A DNA stretch of 64,000 nt from Puniceicoccaceae bacterium 5H (GTDB taxonomy: Bacteria; Verrucomicrobiota; Verrucomicrobiia; Opitutales; Oceanipulchritudinaceae), in contig WOUP01000003.1 of assembly GCA_009772895.1 (NCBI GenBank), positions 372,001 to 436,000 on the forward strand, read 5' to 3'. Positions 1 to 8,925 of the stretch are shown here, piece after piece. Under the pieces are notes generated by a model that was given only the letters and a program-made list of their open reading frames with translations, ran no database searches and had not been told where the DNA came from. The first letter of the stretch is position 1; each line of letters starts with the position of its first letter. The position numbers were made by a program, and so were the translations under genes.

Positions 1-42
1 TTGCGGACGTATCTGCAGGAAACGCCGTTGTCGTCCGAGTAA
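1..42 (+). CDS. C-terminal end of a gene that starts before the window
   Basis: Frame 1 is open from the first base to a TAA stop at 40-42 and would encode the last 13 residues of an upstream gene (ending ETPLSSE). The stop lies about 50 bases before the next start codon, a normal spacing. Thirteen codons cannot be assigned to a family, and an open frame this short could be chance. Confidence 0.25.
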   Translation: MRTYLQETPLSSE

Positions 43-93
43 CCGCGCCGCAAGGTTGCGTTTCGGCCTACGCGTCCTCTTGTGTAGGGTGAC

Positions 94-936
94 ATGGATT
101 CTGCGCAATCATACCCGCTCGAAGACCTCTACGAAGACATCATCGGCAAGGCCCAGCGCGGCCTGGGCCTGAGCGACCTCCAGTTGATGGAGCGCTCCGG
201 CCTCAGCATGTTCGCCATCCAGGCGGCCAAGGAAGGCGAGTTTCACGAAGATTCCGTCGCGCCCCTGGCTGAGGCGCTGGGGCTCAAGCCGGACGCCCTG
301 GGCGCGATCGGCAGCCAGCAATACAACCCGCGCGTCAGCCCGATCGAGGGCTTCCTGCCGATCAACCAGCCCGCGACGCTCTACCCGGGCGCGACGGTCA
401 ACCTTTACCTCGTCTGGGATGTCGAAACCAAGGCCGCCTGGTTGTTCGACTGCGGGGAAGACGCCACCGATGTGGTCGAGATCGTGCGCCGCCACGACCT
501 GAAGCTCGAGGCGATCTTCCTCACGCACGGTCACCACGACCACATCAAGGCGCTGCCGGGCATTCGCGAAGCCCTCGGCAATCCTCCGGCCTACGCGCAT
601 CCCCAGGAAAACGTGGCCGGGACCGAACCCATCCATGAGGGTGAGATCCACACACTGGGCCGCCTGAAGCTGGAGGCGCGTTCGACGCCCGGTCATTCGC
701 CCGCGGGCCTCACCTATGTCGTCTCGGGTCTGGAGCGCCCGGTCGCCGCAGTAGGCGATGCGATTTTTGCCGGCTCCATGGGGCGGGTCGAGGCGGAGCG
801 CTTCGAGGAAGCGAAGCAAGCGATCCGTGACCATATCCTGAGCATGGGCGAACAGACTATCCTCTGCCCGGGCCATGGGCCGCTCACCACAGTCGCGCTC
901 GAGCGCGAGCACAATCCGTTTTTTGCCACCGAGTAG
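94..936 (+). CDS. MBL-fold hydrolase with N-terminal XRE-like helix-turn-helix
   Basis: A 280-residue protein. Residues about 20-72 look like an XRE-type helix-turn-helix (LSDLQLMERSGLS). Residues about 95-265 form a metallo-beta-lactamase fold of the glyoxalase II type. The di-metal ligands are visible: H145, H147, D149 and H150 in THGHHDH, H201 in GHSPAG, D222 in GDAIF, and H261 in CPGHGP. Such enzymes hydrolyse thioesters such as S-lactoylglutathione or related small molecules in the cytoplasm; the substrate here is unknown. Fusing a DNA-binding-like domain to this hydrolase is less common than the bare enzyme. The ATG start sits after a 50-base gap from the upstream fragment. Confidence 0.85.
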   Translation: MDSAQSYPLEDLYEDIIGKAQRGLGLSDLQLMERSGLSMFAIQAAKEGEFHEDSVAPLAEALGLKPDALGAIGSQQYNPRVSPIEGFLPINQPATLYPGATVNLYLVWDVETKAAWLFDCGEDATDVVEIVRRHDLKLEAIFLTHGHHDHIKALPGIREALGNPPAYAHPQENVAGTEPIHEGEIHTLGRLKLEARSTPGHSPAGLTYVVSGLERPVAAVGDAIFAGSMGRVEAERFEEAKQAIRDHILSMGEQTILCPGHGPLTTVALEREHNPFFATE

Positions 937-946
937 GCGGCACACG

Positions 947-976
947 AAAAAGCCCGCTTCCGAGGTGGAAGCGGGC
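947..976 (-). terminator. Rho-independent terminator of the antiporter gene
   Basis: A 10-bp stem (GCCCGCTTCC / GGAAGCGGGC, 952-961 and 967-976) has a run of A on its left side, which is a T-tract when read on the minus strand. It lies just past the stop codon of the minus-strand antiporter gene. Confidence 0.85.
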
Positions 977-1008
977 CGAAATCGTGGACGTAAAAGGTGT
1001 GTCGTGGC

Positions 1009-2694
1009 CTAGCCGATGCTGGGCAGGAAGAGGAAGCAGATCGCGACGATAATCGTCGGCGGGATGGCTCCCAGGGCGAGATTGAGCGGCGAGATGCCTT
1101 CGCCGAAGTATTTTTGCAGCAGGCTCTGGCCGGCCGGATTCGGCGCATTGGCGATCACGGTCAGACCGCCACCCGTCACGGCACCGGCAACGACTGCGTA
1201 CTGCAGCGCTTCGTTGCTGGCAAAGGCCGGGACCTGCGAAGCGAGGAAGGTGATGGCCGCATTGTCGTTAAAGGCTGTCAGCAGCGTGGCGCCGAGGAAC
1301 AGGGACACCTCGTTCAGCTTGCCGAGCACCGGCGAAATCCACCAGTTTTGCAGCGAGCCGTGGGTCACGAGGGCGGCAAGGAAGACGCCGACCAGCAGCG
1401 GACCCTTGATGCTCACGTCGTCCTGGTGCGTCTTTGTGGCGGCCACAAAGGCGAGGAAGAACAGGAAGCCGGCAATGAAGAGCGGCGGGTGGTGCAGGGT
1501 GAAGACCGTCCAGGCCATGAAGCAGAGAATGACACCCGTGATCCAGAACGGGATCGGCTCTTCGGGCAGTTCGTTGGCATTGTGCTCCTTTTCGGCCTGC
1601 TGGTTGATCTTCACGAACTCCTTCTTGAAAATAAAGAAGTAGAGCAGGGTGGAGAGCACAATGGCGGTGACGGCCTTGTAGCCGAAGTAGTCGAACATGT
1701 GCGCCATACCCCAGCCCCAGGTGCCGGCGACCATCAGGACCGGCGGAGCGGCAAAGTGCGTCAGCGTGCCCCCGACGGAGACGTTGACGAAAAGCAGGCC
1801 GAGCGTGGCATACTTGAACTTGCCCGACACGTCGTAGCGGTAGAACTGGTCGGCGAGCAGCAGGGCCGCAATCGTCATGGCGGCGGGCTCGGTGATGAAC
1901 GAGCCGAGCAGGGGCCCGATGATGAGAATGGACATCCACCAGGCGCTGGGCTTGCGCTTGCCGAAGCCGGCGACGACCCCCAGCACCTTTTCCGAGAACT
2001 TGAGGATGGGCCGGGTGGAGGCGATCGCCATGATGACGATCACGAAGAGCGGCTCCGTGTACTTCATGTTCTTGAAAGCCAACACGTCGAAGTAGCCTGT
2101 GACTGCGTGCCAGCTGAAGTCGTGCATCAGAAAGATAGTGACGACGAGCGGAATGCACCACATGCCGAACACCGCTTCTACTTCGCCGAGAAAGTGAAAG
2201 ACCGTCGCCCGGAAGCTGGTATCGTCCTTCGCGTTCTTGTAGGGCTTGGCTTCGGCCGTGCGCCCTTCGCGCTGGATCTTTTCTTCATGCTCGTGCTCGT
2301 ACTTATGCGCGAGTTTCATGAAGAAGCCGGCCGCAAAGGTGTGGAGGACGGCGAGCAGGAAGATGATTGTGGCCGCGAGGTTGAACGGGTCTTCCTTGAT
2401 GCGGTGCTGTAGTTTACCCATCAGGCTGTCGATGCCTTGGGCCTCCTCCTCGACCTTGTATTTTTCGAGGGAGTAGGGGATGGGAGAAGATATTTCGTGT
2501 CCGTGGCCCCCTCCTCCGTGTCCGGAGTCATGGCTCGCTTCGCCATGTCCTTCATCGGATGCGTGGCCGGAGGCTTGGTGAGTAGCCTCAGAACCGGATT
2601 CCTGCGGGGCTGCCTGGAGAGAAACGGCAGACGCGAATAGCCAGACAAAGCCAACTATAAGCGGTAAACGGCGGAGTAGACGCCCAGAGTTCAT
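1009..2694 (-). CDS. putative Na+/H+ antiporter (PF07399-type)
   Basis: A 561-residue polytopic membrane protein. The N-terminus from the ATG at 2694 has a signal-like hydrophobic stretch (LIVGFVWLFASAVSL). A His/Gly-rich periplasmic-type segment follows (about residues 35-65; several HxxGHG repeats) that could bind metal. The rest is a series of hydrophobic helices with conserved GGTLTHFAAPPVLMVA and NAPNPAGQSL stretches. This pattern matches the family annotated as putative Na+/H+ antiporter, expected to exchange Na+ for protons across the inner membrane. A longer frame begins 38 codons upstream, but that extension is basic and does not look like a signal peptide, so the inner ATG is preferred. 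A terminator follows directly. Confidence 0.8.
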   Translation of the reverse strand: MNSGRLLRRLPLIVGFVWLFASAVSLQAAPQESGSEATHQASGHASDEGHGEASHDSGHGGGGHGHEISSPIPYSLEKYKVEEEAQGIDSLMGKLQHRIKEDPFNLAATIIFLLAVLHTFAAGFFMKLAHKYEHEHEEKIQREGRTAEAKPYKNAKDDTSFRATVFHFLGEVEAVFGMWCIPLVVTIFLMHDFSWHAVTGYFDVLAFKNMKYTEPLFVIVIMAIASTRPILKFSEKVLGVVAGFGKRKPSAWWMSILIIGPLLGSFITEPAAMTIAALLLADQFYRYDVSGKFKYATLGLLFVNVSVGGTLTHFAAPPVLMVAGTWGWGMAHMFDYFGYKAVTAIVLSTLLYFFIFKKEFVKINQQAEKEHNANELPEEPIPFWITGVILCFMAWTVFTLHHPPLFIAGFLFFLAFVAATKTHQDDVSIKGPLLVGVFLAALVTHGSLQNWWISPVLGKLNEVSLFLGATLLTAFNDNAAITFLASQVPAFASNEALQYAVVAGAVTGGGLTVIANAPNPAGQSLLQKYFGEGISPLNLALGAIPPTIIVAICFLFLPSIG

Positions 2695-2783
2695 GTCATA
2701 GGAGCGTCGAAATCCCCATATCCATGGCAAGTAAAACCGGAATCTGACTGAACGATTGTTTAATTTAGATACACTACTTGTAC

Positions 2784-2818
2784 AAAAATAAACACCCCGG
2801 TTTGTCACCGGGGTGTTT
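2784..2818 (-). terminator. terminator after the L36-L31 genes
   Basis: An 11-bp stem (AAACACCCCGG at 2790-2800 and CCGGGGTGTTT at 2808-2818) is followed on the minus strand by a T-rich tract. It also works poorly in the other direction, but its position directly downstream of the L31 gene assigns it to that strand. Confidence 0.8.
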
Positions 2819-2843
2819 CGGTAAAGTAACTGAACCGCAAGAG

Positions 2844-3089
2844 TTAGCGGCGACGGCGGAACTTGTTCTGGAACTTTTCCACGCGACCGGCGGAGTCCAC
2901 GAAGCGCTTTTCGCCGGTGTAGACCGGGTGGCTGTCCATGGTGACGTCGCGGACGATCACGTAATACTCCACACCGTCGATCGTTTCAGTGCGATCGCTC
3001 TTGAGGGGGGAGGTGGTCAGAAAATTCTTGCCGGACGAAACGTCGCGGAAGCAGACGTTGTTGGTCTTGGGGTGGATGTTTTGCTTCAC
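2844..3089 (-). CDS. rpmE2: 50S ribosomal protein L31, type B
   Basis: An 81-residue protein beginning MKQNIHPKTN and ending in a basic NKFRRRR tail, with the conserved VYTGEKRFVD segment near residues 56-65. Length and sequence fit the zinc-free type B (C-minus) form of ribosomal protein L31: no Cys motif is present. It is a structural component of the large ribosomal subunit. It follows rpmJ on the same strand with 28 bases between them, so the two are probably cotranscribed and end at the terminator at about 2790-2818. The type B form is often induced under zinc limitation in bacteria that also have a zinc-binding paralogue; no such operator was recognised here. Confidence 0.95.
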   Translation of the reverse strand: MKQNIHPKTNNVCFRDVSSGKNFLTTSPLKSDRTETIDGVEYYVIVRDVTMDSHPVYTGEKRFVDSAGRVEKFQNKFRRRR

Positions 3090-3117
3090 AACAAATTCCT
3101 TTCTTGGGTGCCGGGAC

Positions 3118-3243
3118 CTAACCTTGGCGCGCCTTGAAACGCGGGTTGGTCTTGTTGATCACGTAAATACGACCACGGCGACGGACCACTTGGCAGTCGG
3201 GGTGGCGGTTTTTCAGGCTCTTGAGGCTGGCGGCAACTTTCAT
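3118..3243 (-). CDS. rpmJ: 50S ribosomal protein L36
   Basis: A 41-residue basic protein starting [20 protein letters not shown] and ending NPRFKARQG, typical of L36. The zinc-ribbon Cys/His set of the standard form is reduced (only one Cys is seen), which fits the zinc-independent variant that usually travels with type B L31. The start was placed at the ATG at 3243 because the 23 extra upstream codons are not part of the family. It is a large-subunit ribosomal protein and is likely cotranscribed with the L31 gene that follows. Pairing the two zinc-free paralogues in one unit suggests joint regulation, although no operator could be identified. Confidence 0.93.
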   Translation of the reverse strand: MKVAASLKSLKNRHPDCQVVRRRGRIYVINKTNPRFKARQG

Positions 3244-3333
3244 GGGAAAATCAGAAAAAGGATAAAAACACCGTAGAGCGGCTGCCCTGTCAATAACTTT
3301 TCCTGACCGCAATTTCCGCCCGTTGTGCGGGAG

Positions 3334-3924
3334 CTAGCACTCGTGCTTGAGCAGGCAATGGGCGGTGCGGCGGGCTGTGCGCACGGCCGCGACGCGATCG
3401 CCGCAGAGGTCGAGCGAAGAGGCGCCGAGGAAGAGCAGGTAGAGGGCGTTGTTGAGGAATTGCTGCTGGTCCTCGGCCAGCTCGGCATCCAGCCCGGCTT
3501 TGGCTTCGAGCAGCTGATGGATACCGGCGCGCACGTTGCGCTTGTGTTCGCAGGCGATAGCGTTGAGCGGGTGGTCGCTGTCCGGCATCTCGGTCGAAAT
3601 GTTGCAGAAAGGGCAGCCCCGGTATTCCGGATCGGCCATGGTGTGCTCGAGGTGGGCGAACAGCGCGTCGATGCGCTCGGCCCGCGTCGCTTGCTGGCGC
3701 GCGATTTCCTCGATCGCGGCCCCCATGTCGGCCATCTTGCGGCGCAGCCAGTCGGCCCCCAGGTCGTCCTTGCTGGGGTAGTGGTGGTAGAGCGTCGCCT
3801 TGGCCACGCCGGCTTCGGCGATGACCTCGTTGATCCCCGTTGCGCGGTAGCCCTTGGTGTAAAACAGCCGGGTGGCGGCGGAGAGGATCCGCTCTCGCGC
3901 TTCACTGGTGGTGGATGGCGCCAT
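3334..3924 (-). CDS. TetR/AcrR family transcriptional regulator
   Basis: A 196-residue protein. The N-terminal 50 residues form a clear TetR helix-turn-helix (ILSAATRLFYTKGYRATGIN, then IAEAGVAKATLYHHYPSKDD). The C-terminal ligand-binding part contains a CPFCN motif around residue 103, seen in one branch of TetR proteins related to YxaF/LmrA-like regulators. TetR proteins usually repress an adjacent transporter or enzyme and let go on binding a small molecule. The neighbouring MFS transporter lies upstream on the same strand (its stop is 48 bases from this start), so the pair may form one unit in which the regulator controls its own operon. The ligand is unknown. Confidence 0.9.
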   Translation of the reverse strand: MAPSTTSEARERILSAATRLFYTKGYRATGINEVIAEAGVAKATLYHHYPSKDDLGADWLRRKMADMGAAIEEIARQQATRAERIDALFAHLEHTMADPEYRGCPFCNISTEMPDSDHPLNAIACEHKRNVRAGIHQLLEAKAGLDAELAEDQQQFLNNALYLLFLGASSLDLCGDRVAAVRTARRTAHCLLKHEC

Positions 3925-3971
3925 GCGAATTAGACAAGTTGGTCTGCACCCTCTGCGTTGTCAAGGATGCC

Positions 3972-5306
3972 TCAGCCCGCGTAGGAGATTTTCTCCTTCT
4001 GGCGAATAAAGCGTCGACCCGCCAGCAGCAGCACCGCGAGCGCGATGAGGAAGATGAATGGGAAGAAGAAAAACGACCGCGTCAACAGGACGTCATCGGA
4101 GGCATCCGGGTAATAGACGCCCAGCAAAAAGAGGATCAGCGTGTGGGTCAGCCCGATGGTGCCGTAGCCGAGGTTGATCGCCAGCCCTTTGAAGCTGAGC
4201 ACGGTGGCGCGCTGCCGGGAGTCGACCTCGCGGTTGAGGTAGTGACTCTGGAAAAACGCGACCAGCGTCATCATGGAGGTCGCCAGCACGAGGAAGAACA
4301 CGCCGACGTATTGCCAGGCAAAGCCGAGTCCTGCGAGGCCCACCACGAGGATCGCCGCCAGGATCAGGAGGTTCTGGAGCGGCGTGAGGCGGGTGGCCAT
4401 CCATTTGCCGAGCTTGCCGTAGAGCAGCCCCATGAGCGACAGGCTGGCGAAGACCACCCCGAGCAGGCTGGCCGGGTAGCCGATGATGTCGAGATACTCC
4501 GAGGCGAGCACCACCACCTGGCGCCCAAAGGCGTCGAGTAGCAGCCCGGCGATGATGACGAAGAGCACGAACCGGTGGTTGAGCGTCCATTGCCCCGCCT
4601 TCAGCATCTGTTGAAAAGAGCTGCGCACCGCGCTCCAGCGCATCGGTTGGCGCTCAAAGCCCGGCGGTTCTTTCATGCGCGTGGCGGCGATTGTGACGAT
4701 GATGGCGTGCACCAGCGTCAACCACACGGGGATCTTCACGATGTCGGCCCGGGTCAGCTCGCCGTTGCCGCCCAGCCAGTGCCAGGCGTGGTTGGCGAGG
4801 TCGAGGTCGTAGACCATGCCGCCGGTGATCATGGCGAAGAAAAAGCCGACGGCCGTAAAACGCGTCAGGATCTCCAGCACGCGCGGCCACTCCTGCTCCA
4901 GCCCATGTGCCTGCAGGGTATCGTAGGCGACGGCTTCGTCCGCTCCGCTGGCGGCAGCCTCACCCAGGCCGCTGGCAATGCGGTTGACCGCGACGAGCAG
5001 CACCAGTGTCCAGCCGCCGTCTATCGGGGCGATCAACAGCACCGCTAGCTCGAGCAGCATCAGCAGGGCCGCCGTCAGCACCAGGTTGCGCCGCCCCACA
5101 ATGTCGGCCAGCGCGCCGGAAGGGACCTCGGCCAGCACGATGGTGGCGGCCCAGGTCGCATTGAGGATGTTGAACTGGGTGATCGAGAGCCCCAGGTCGA
5201 GGAAGAGCTTGGCGAAGACCGGGTAATAGTAGCGCGCGTTGGCCAGCACTCGGAAGACGAGGAACCAGCGCACGTTGCCCAGAGCGAAAGGAGAGGAAGC
5301 AGTCAT
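3972..5306 (-). CDS. MFS transporter
   Basis: A 444-residue membrane protein with about 12 hydrophobic helices. The loop between helices 2 and 3 carries GALADIVGRRN, the major facilitator signature (G-x-x-x-D-x-x-G-R-R). The ATG at 5306 (MTASSPFALGNVRW) is preferred to the upstream in-frame start because the extra 34 codons overlap the small-RNA terminator region. MFS proteins of this type export or import small solutes driven by the proton gradient. The linked TetR gene suggests a drug- or metabolite-efflux role, but nothing in the sequence names the substrate. Confidence 0.87.
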   Translation of the reverse strand: MTASSPFALGNVRWFLVFRVLANARYYYPVFAKLFLDLGLSITQFNILNATWAATIVLAEVPSGALADIVGRRNLVLTAALLMLLELAVLLIAPIDGGWTLVLLVAVNRIASGLGEAAASGADEAVAYDTLQAHGLEQEWPRVLEILTRFTAVGFFFAMITGGMVYDLDLANHAWHWLGGNGELTRADIVKIPVWLTLVHAIIVTIAATRMKEPPGFERQPMRWSAVRSSFQQMLKAGQWTLNHRFVLFVIIAGLLLDAFGRQVVVLASEYLDIIGYPASLLGVVFASLSLMGLLYGKLGKWMATRLTPLQNLLILAAILVVGLAGLGFAWQYVGVFFLVLATSMMTLVAFFQSHYLNREVDSRQRATVLSFKGLAINLGYGTIGLTHTLILFLLGVYYPDASDDVLLTRSFFFFPFIFLIALAVLLLAGRRFIRQKEKISYAG

Positions 5307-5364
5307 GGCAGCCGTTGCCGCAACGTGCAGGAGATCCCGATCAGGGCAACTTATAAGCGGATGA

Positions 5365-5398
5365 AAAAACGCCGCTCCCTCGGCAGTGAGGGAGCGGC
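5365..5398 (-). terminator. strong terminator of a minus-strand transcript
   Basis: A perfect 11-bp stem (GCCGCTCCCTC at 5371-5381 and GAGGGAGCGGC at 5388-5398) with a 6-base loop is followed by six T on the minus strand. No protein gene ends just before it on that strand: the next coding sequence upstream stops at 5740. It therefore appears to end a non-coding transcript. Confidence 0.85.
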
Positions 5399-5650
5399 CT
5401 GATGTCACTTTGTGTCGCTACGACCTAACAGGAAGGGTCCAAATCGATTGGTTTTGGGGTGGACGTCTTCGTGGGGGTACAGGTTCCCATTGCAGTGAGA
5501 CGGGGGGCTTTATGGGCTCGTACTGGCAAATGGGTGGCGTTACGACATGCGCAGCGCTGTTACGTGGATCTCGGGACTGTGCCTTGCGCCCGGGGTAGAG
5601 GCGCGCAGCAAGGGAAATAGAAAAAGCATTGGCACTCTTCGCCAAAGCCA
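5365..5650 (-). ncRNA. candidate small non-coding RNA (6S-like not excluded)
   Basis: The interval between the HAD gene and the MFS gene has no credible protein. On the minus strand it has a consensus -10 box (TATAAT, around 5657-5662), then about 280 bases, then a textbook terminator. Within it, CCCATT and AATGGG can pair across about 40 bases, and other GC-rich complementary segments are present. These are the marks of a structured small RNA. A 6S-type RNA would fit the setting, but the length is greater than the usual 180-200 bases and I could not match the 6S consensus with confidence. Confidence 0.4.
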
Positions 5651-5739
5651 CGTGAATTATAGGTTCCCGAATCGCGCTTTAATATGAGAATGTTCGGAAG
5701 AAAAATGAGCTTTTTGGGCAGGTCGTCTGACCCGCGCGC

Positions 5740-6759
5740 CTACCCGAACAGGATTTCCTGCTGAGGCCCCTGGGGCGTCTTGCGGGGCTCATCGTCGTGC
5801 AGGTGCCGCGGCGGGCGCCCGACGCGGCGGTTTAGGGCCTGCTCGCTCTCCTCGACGATGCGGTCGCAGATGCGGCGCACGTGGGTCGTCAGCCACATGT
5901 AGGTGTCGCTGCGCTCGCGGAAGTCCGCCCGCCCGAAGTGATCGACCCGGCCGCACTGGCGCAGCTCGTCGTTTTGCACAAATTCGGATTCGCTGCCCGG
6001 CGCATAGACCGCGTAGGCCTTGCCGCCGTTCTTGCGCACGACGGAGAACACCGGCACGTCGGAGGGACCGTCGGCGATGTAGATCATGTTCTTGATCGGC
6101 ACGCGGCGGTCTTCGGGGGCGATCTTGGAGTTGACGTCGATGGAGGCGATCTTGTTGGTGCCCTTGTTGATCTCGAAGATGAAGCGCGTCTTGATCGTGT
6201 TGTCGACAAAGCGGCCGATCTGGCCGATCTCGCAGTCCCCCGGCTCCATCTCCAGCTCCTGCTGCAGGTTATAGTAAGGGGGCAGGGGATTCTCGATGAA
6301 TTCGCAGGCGTAGACGCCGTCCACGTAGGGCGCGATGGCGCTGCCGCGGACCATCTCCGCCAGGCCGGTGGAGATGATGTAGTGCTCCAGCTTGATCTCG
6401 TAGCGCGCGTAGAGCTGCTGCTCCGCCACGAGGCGCTTCAGGTGGTCGAAGAACTCGGGCAGCCCGTCGTAAAACTTCAGCTTTTGGCCGAACTTGCGCA
6501 GCATGGCGTTGTTCAGGCCGCCGGTGATGCCCGCCCGTGTGTAGGTGAGCAGGTGGTTGAGGTAGAGGATCTCGGGCGAGGGATCCTGACCGCGTTGGCG
6601 GTAGACCTCTTCCATGCCGTTGACCTCCTGCCAGAATGCACGCTCGTCGATGCCGAAGTGCTCAAAGATCGGCCACTGCATGTAGCCGGGGATCAGCGTC
6701 TTGTCGAAGTCCCAGAGGCAGGCGACGATGTTTTGGCGGTGCAGGGTGTCCTCAGGCAT
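5740..6759 (-). CDS. HAD superfamily phosphatase-like hydrolase
   Basis: A 339-residue cytoplasmic protein. HAD motif I is visible as WDFDKTL at residues 16-22 (nucleophile Asp17, acid/base Asp19), and motif IV as IADGPSDVPVF around residue 228. The insert between them is helical and contains YNLQQELEMEPGD. HAD enzymes of this kind remove phosphate from small molecules or phosphoserine-like substrates. The substrate cannot be told from sequence. The C-terminal 40 residues are basic and low in complexity (RRVGRPPRHLHDDEPRK). It stands alone on the minus strand and diverges from the sulfotransferase gene, about 190 bases away. Confidence 0.85.
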   Translation of the reverse strand: MPEDTLHRQNIVACLWDFDKTLIPGYMQWPIFEHFGIDERAFWQEVNGMEEVYRQRGQDPSPEILYLNHLLTYTRAGITGGLNNAMLRKFGQKLKFYDGLPEFFDHLKRLVAEQQLYARYEIKLEHYIISTGLAEMVRGSAIAPYVDGVYACEFIENPLPPYYNLQQELEMEPGDCEIGQIGRFVDNTIKTRFIFEINKGTNKIASIDVNSKIAPEDRRVPIKNMIYIADGPSDVPVFSVVRKNGGKAYAVYAPGSESEFVQNDELRQCGRVDHFGRADFRERSDTYMWLTTHVRRICDRIVEESEQALNRRVGRPPRHLHDDEPRKTPQGPQQEILFG

Positions 6760-6950
6760 AAGCGTGCAGTGTGGGCCGTATCCCTGCCGCTGGCAAGCGA
6801 GCGAGCGGCAATAAGTCGGGTGGCGCCCGGACCCGTTACCCCGGGAGGGGGTGGGCGACGGGCTTCGACTCTTGCCATCACGGTGCTCGGTCTGCTCTGC
6901 TATGGCTGGACTGGGGCCGCAATGCAGAAAATTGGCCGAGGATTGATGGT

Positions 6951-7670
6951 ATGGATATTGAGCAATTTCGTCAGATGGCTGCAGCGGAGACCCTGCCGCG
7001 CAAACGGTTCAACAAACTCTTCTGCATCGGGGCGAACAAGACGGGGACCACGACCCTGGAACTGGTTTTCAACGCCTTGGGCTACCGGATGCCGTCTCAG
7101 GTTGAGCAGGAGATGCGCATCAGCCTGCAGCTTTGGCAGGGCAATCTGTTGCCGCTGCAGGAGTTTTGCGCCCGCTACGATGCCTTTCAGGATCTGCCGT
7201 TTGCCATCGGTCAGGCTTATGTTCAGGCTGACGCGCTGTTCCCGGGCAGCAAATTCATCCTGACCCTGCGCGAGCCGGATGCCTGGTTCGACAGCCTGAA
7301 GCGGTTTCACCTGAAGGGCGTCCTGTCGCGGGCCGGCGTGACGGATACGGATCAGGTGGACGAAGAGACGCTGAAGGACAAGAACGTCTACCTCTACCAG
7401 AACTATTTCTACGAGTTCTCGAAGCACTTTACGGCGGTGGTGCGCGACGGCGAAGTCGAATACGATTGGGACCTGCTTTACGACCGCGAGCACCGGATCA
7501 AGCTCTACAATCAGCGTAACGAGGCGATCATCCGCTACTTCAAGGATCGGCCGGACGACTTGCTGGTGATCGATGTGACGCAGGAGCAGGATATCTCGCG
7601 GATTCTCGATTTCCTGGGGTTGCCGCCGAAGCTCAATTTCCAGATGCCGCACCTCAACCGTTCGAAATAG
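6951..7670 (+). CDS. sulfotransferase family protein
   Basis: A 239-residue protein. The 5'-phosphosulfate-binding loop is seen as GANKTGTTTLE at residues 27-37, and the LTLREPDAWFDS segment near residue 105 matches the 3'-phosphate-binding region of PAPS-dependent sulfotransferases. These enzymes transfer sulfate from PAPS to a hydroxyl or amine of a glycan, lipid or small molecule. The start at 6951 (MDIEQFRQMA) was chosen because the frame upstream reads as divergent-promoter sequence, not protein. No sulfate activation genes are near it, although a SulP anion transporter is present at 13.5-15.3 kb. The acceptor substrate is unknown. Confidence 0.85.
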   Translation: MDIEQFRQMAAAETLPRKRFNKLFCIGANKTGTTTLELVFNALGYRMPSQVEQEMRISLQLWQGNLLPLQEFCARYDAFQDLPFAIGQAYVQADALFPGSKFILTLREPDAWFDSLKRFHLKGVLSRAGVTDTDQVDEETLKDKNVYLYQNYFYEFSKHFTAVVRDGEVEYDWDLLYDREHRIKLYNQRNEAIIRYFKDRPDDLLVIDVTQEQDISRILDFLGLPPKLNFQMPHLNRSK

Positions 7671-7803
7671 GGCGGGACGGCGCGTTGACGTGATGTCTGG
7701 CGCCGCGCTCTTCTGAAAACACTTGCGCGTTGGGTGTGCCGGGTGGAATATTAGCGGTTTCCGCTCGGCAGTCAGCCAGGGCGGTTCCCGACTTTTTGTG
7801 TCC

Positions 7804-8907
7804 ATGCCACAGCTTCCCAATCTAGATTCGTTTCGTCAGCGGCTCGCCGAGCTCGATACGCAGATGCAGGCGCCGGATTTCTTCAGTGATTCCCGTCGTG
7901 CCGCCACCGTGTCGCGCGAGCACCAGAAGATCACCCGCCTGTTGGAGCTGGGGGCGAAGTTCGAAGAGACCGAGCACCAGCTGCAGGACAACCGCCAGCT
8001 GATGGAAGATCCCGAGGCCGACGACGAGCTGAAGGAGATGGCGCGCGAGGAAGTGCCGGAGTTGGAGCAATCGCTGGAGCAGCAGTATCAGGACATCCTG
8101 GGTGAAATGATCCCGCCCGACCCGAGCGACTCCCGCAATACCATCCTCGAAATCCGTGCCGGCACCGGTGGGGACGAGGCGGCGCTGTTTGCAGGCGACC
8201 TCTACCGCATGTATGTGCGCTTTGCCGAAGACCGCGGGTGGAAGGTCGAGAACATGAGCTCCAACGAAGCAGGTGTCGGCGGTTTCAAGGAAATCGTCTT
8301 CCTCATCAGCGGCGAAGACGTCTACCGCGATCTGAAGTTCGAGAGCGGCGTGCACCGCGTTCAACGCGTGCCGGAGACCGAGGCCAGTGGCCGCATCCAC
8401 ACCTCTGCCGCGACGGTGGCCGTGCTGCCGGAAGCCGAAGAGGTGGACGTGCAGATCGGGCCGAACGACCTCGAGATCACGACTATGCGCGCCAGTGGCG
8501 CCGGCGGCCAGCACGTCAACACCACCGACTCCGCCGTGCAGATCGTGCACAAGCCAACGGGGGTGACCGTCTATTGCGCGGATGAGCGTTCGCAGCTGAA
8601 GAACAAGCAGAAAGCGCTCAAGGTGCTCTATTCACGCATCCTCGAGGCCAAGCAGCGCGAGGAGCGCGAGAAGTACGCCGCCCACCGCAAGAACCAGATC
8701 GGCAGCGGCGACCGTTCCGAGCGCATCCGCACCTACAACTTCCCGCAAGGCCGCGTGACGGATCACCGCATCAATTTGACCCTCTACAACCTCGTCGAAG
8801 TCATCAACGGCAACCTCAACGACGTCATCACGCCGCTGAAGGATGCCGACCGGGCTCAGCGTATCGAGGACATGCTGGAGAGCCAGGTCAGCAAGAACGG
8901 CCAGTAA
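7804..8907 (+). CDS. prfA: peptide chain release factor 1
   Basis: A 367-residue protein of normal RF1 length. The catalytic GGQ lies at residues 234-236 and the stop-codon-recognition P-x-T motif reads P190-E-T192, which is the RF1 type (UAA and UAG) and not the SPF of RF2. RF1 binds the ribosome at UAA/UAG and triggers release of the finished chain. The ATG at 7804 ([10 protein letters not shown]) gives the family's normal N-terminus. prmC follows with an 18-base gap, the usual arrangement, because PrmC methylates the GGQ glutamine of RF1. Its presence shows that UAG is an ordinary stop codon in this organism. Confidence 0.97.
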   Translation: MPQLPNLDSFRQRLAELDTQMQAPDFFSDSRRAATVSREHQKITRLLELGAKFEETEHQLQDNRQLMEDPEADDELKEMAREEVPELEQSLEQQYQDILGEMIPPDPSDSRNTILEIRAGTGGDEAALFAGDLYRMYVRFAEDRGWKVENMSSNEAGVGGFKEIVFLISGEDVYRDLKFESGVHRVQRVPETEASGRIHTSAATVAVLPEAEEVDVQIGPNDLEITTMRASGAGGQHVNTTDSAVQIVHKPTGVTVYCADERSQLKNKQKALKVLYSRILEAKQREEREKYAAHRKNQIGSGDRSERIRTYNFPQGRVTDHRINLTLYNLVEVINGNLNDVITPLKDADRAQRIEDMLESQVSKNGQ

Positions 8908-8925
8908 GGCCGCGCTTTATCAACC

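Noticed and set aside
997-2412. Long plus-strand reading frame of 471 codons
   Set aside because: It lies entirely antisense to the antiporter gene, is rich in Arg, Gly and Glu as expected for a shadow frame in GC-rich DNA, and has no domain.
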